The notes beneath the pieces are model-generated. The model searched no databases and was not told where the DNA came from. It worked only from the letters and a program-made list of their open reading frames with translations. A stretch of DNA of 64,000 nt from Paramecium octaurelia (taxonomy: Eukaryota; Ciliophora; Oligohymenophorea; Peniculida; Parameciidae): NCBI GenBank assembly GCA_905182995.1, contig CAJJDP010000010.1, positions 594,583-658,582 on the forward strand, read 5' to 3'. The translations under genes were made by a program, and so were the position numbers. Positions 62,412-64,000 of the stretch are shown one piece after another (the first letter of the stretch is position 1; the number at the start of each line of letters is the position of its first letter).

Positions 62412-62816
62412 ATGAAGGGCGTAAAAAACAATACGAAGACCAATAAGTAGAGTGCTAATGAGAAGGTAATAACTCAATTGATAAATTAATAGAGTAAGAT
62501 ATCAAATAAAATTGAATAAAAATTTCATCAGCTCAATGGTTAGCAATTTGAAAATTAGAATGGACATAGGTTATACGATGATGAGTAGAAACCAGAAGTC
62601 GATCCACAATTAAATATTTCATAATATGATGAGGAGGTATAGTAATCTCCAAAAAAGAAAGTTAAAACTATCCCTATTGAAGATTATATGAATAAGCTTA
62701 GTTTATTTACATCTGATAGTCAAGAAAAATTTTAAGAAGAACCCTCAAATGCTTAATAATATGAATAGAGTGAAGACTACTGTTGTATTGTGCAATAATG
62801 GAGGGATAAAGAATGA
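62412..62816 (+). CDS. small Gln-rich protein with basic NLS-like motif
   Basis: Protein of 134 residues (125 if an in-phase 27-nt intron at 62467-62493 is removed). Rich in Gln, Asn, Lys and Glu, with a PKKKVKT sequence that matches the classical single-part nuclear localisation signal, then IEDYMNKLSLFTSD. No folded domain recognised. Possibly a nuclear or RNA-associated protein. The start is the first ATG after a 298-base AT-rich gap. Confidence 0.65.
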
Positions 62817-63286
62817 ATTATTATTAAGTTTAAGTCAAGTGCAAAAAATTAAACAATTTTATTATCTTAATAAAATTCCCTTACTATTAAATAAAATATA
62901 GTACGATTGATTATATCCATAATTATATTAAAGAGAGATGGTTAAAGTGTTTTAAAGTCATTGTTTGTAAATCTTTTGAGCTATATACAATAAAAAACTC
63001 TGCATACAATAAAAACTTTGCATACTTATTAAAAGAGTAATTAAATTTAAGCTAGAGAAGGAATTTAAGATTAAAAAGATGTTATTCTGCCTAATATAGT
63101 CATTTCTTATTTATCTATCAATCAGTTTAACGAACTTTCGACTCACATCTGGAGTGTTATTTGGTTTTCCAGAAAAGAATTACAAATTCAAATTAATCAT
63201 ATAAAACGGATAAAGTAAAATTAATTTTCCAAATTTTTGTCAATAATACATTTTTTATTTTATGCTATATTTTATTAAATTATATG
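62817..63286. other. intergenic, AT-rich
   Basis: Between convergent genes. A plus-strand frame from 63079 (LFCLIQSFLIYLSISLTN) has a signal-like start but runs into the ATP synthase gene; not accepted as a gene. Contains the short repeat at 62985. Confidence 0.55.
62985..63021 (+). repeat. short tandem repeat, two copies
   Basis: Two adjacent near-identical units of 19 and 18 bases, atacaataaaaaactctgc and atacaataaaaactttgc. No known role. Confidence 0.7.
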
Positions 63287-64000
63287 TCATTTTGTTGTTT
63301 CAGCTGCAACTCTTTTAGCTTCTTCAATGACATCCTCAAATGTACCTTACATGTAGAATGCATTTTCTGGATATTCATCACCTTCACCATCAAGCAATGC
63401 TAAGTTAAATAGAGAGATTTAATACCTCTGAATCCAGCAATAGTGTCATTAAGTGAAACGAATTTACCCTTTCTTCCTGAGAAGACTTCAGACATGAAGA
63501 ATGGTTAAGAAAGGAATCTTTATACTTTTCTAGCTCTGGCAACTGTAAGTTTATCGTCTTCAGACAATTCATCCATACCCAAAATAGCAATGATATCTTA
63601 GAGTGATTTGTAATCTTACAACAATTTTTAAACTCCTCTTGTGACTGTATAATGTCTAAATTATATTAAATATAGAATATTACTTTTCACCAACAATATT
63701 TGGGTCCATCATACGTGATGAAGAATCCAATGGATCGACAGCTGGATAGATACCCAATTCAGTCAATGCTCTTGACAACACAGTGGTGGCATCCAAGTGA
63801 GCAAATGTTGTAGCAGGTGCTGGATCTGTAAGATCATCTGCAGGTACATAAATAGCTTAGACTGATGTAATAGATCCCTTCTTGGTTGTGGTGATACGTT
63901 CTTACAATTAACCTAAATCTGTTGCCAATGTTGGTTGATAACCGACAGCTGATGGGATACGTCCCAACAAGGCTGACACTTCTGAACATGCTTATGTGAA
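63287..64000 (-). CDS. mitochondrial ATP synthase beta subunit, C-terminal part
   Basis: The 3' part of the F1 beta gene; the start and P-loop lie beyond the window. Visible motifs: [20 protein letters not shown], the catalytic-site segment [13 protein letters not shown], the alpha/beta signature [11 protein letters not shown], and the DELSEDDK loop that contacts gamma. It ends [12 protein letters not shown] before TGA. Two introns (28 nt after NIVGEK and 26 nt near 63410) are needed. It makes ATP in the mitochondrial matrix as the catalytic F1 subunit. Confidence 0.97.

Noticed and set aside
1-64000. CRISPR arrays, rRNA, tRNA, insertion sequences and retained internal eliminated sequences
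   Set aside because: Read on both strands; no spaced repeats, RNA gene folds or transposase-like frames seen. IES retention cannot be judged without micronuclear sequence.

Overview
This window is a piece of a ciliate macronuclear genome, almost certainly Paramecium. Genes read through only when TAA and TAG are taken as glutamine and TGA is the sole stop. Introns are tiny (about 20-32 nt, usually GTA...TAG). The DNA is very AT-rich, and many neighbouring genes are separated by only 1-30 bp. Translation with the standard code breaks nearly every gene into fragments. Most gene models here were rebuilt by hand from the raw sequence; for most of them the spliced length divides by three and ends on TGA.

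Layout. 1-4.1 kb: a casein kinase 1-like kinase, a mitochondrial M16-family protein (MPP/core type) with a destroyed zinc site, and a first Skp1-like protein. 4.2-6.9 kb: two identical 1347-bp copies separated by a single N, most likely an assembly join artefact, overlapping the 3' end of a voltage-gated K+ channel gene (to 8.07 kb). 8.2-16.9 kb: an uncertain gene, a 2177-residue coiled-coil protein, a second Skp1-like protein and a small tail-anchored protein. 17-20.7 kb: gene-poor sequence with an interrupted reading frame, then CEP104. 21.3-23.7 kb: two uncharacterised genes. 23.9-33.6 kb: Miro GTPase, an N-terminal-motor kinesin, a coiled-coil protein, a bacterial-type (DusA-like) tRNA dihydrouridine synthase and a Polo-like kinase. 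34-41 kb: an uncharacterised protein, an EF-hand protein, an ankyrin-repeat protein, a tandem CCCH zinc-finger protein and a glutamine amidotransferase. 41.4-46.3 kb: tubulin-folding cofactor E, an amino-acid transporter and a small unknown. 46.5-52.1 kb: a large coiled-coil protein and two same-strand neighbours packed 19-24 bp apart. 52.9-64 kb: a DUSP-USP deubiquitinase, a Tul1-like membrane RING E3, a secreted lipase, a TPR/coiled-coil protein, a RING-like protein, a small basic-motif protein and the 3' part of the mitochondrial ATP synthase beta gene.

There is no operon logic or mobile element. Recurring themes are cilia, centrosome and microtubules (CEP104, kinesin, TBCE, Polo kinase, several coiled-coil proteins), mitochondria (M16 protein, Miro, ATP synthase) and ubiquitin (two Skp1-like proteins, a USP, a Tul1-like E3). 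I found no CRISPR array, tRNA, rRNA or transposon, and no clear undescribed system. The best leads are degenerate active sites, very tight gene spacing, the DusA-type enzyme and a few relic reading frames.
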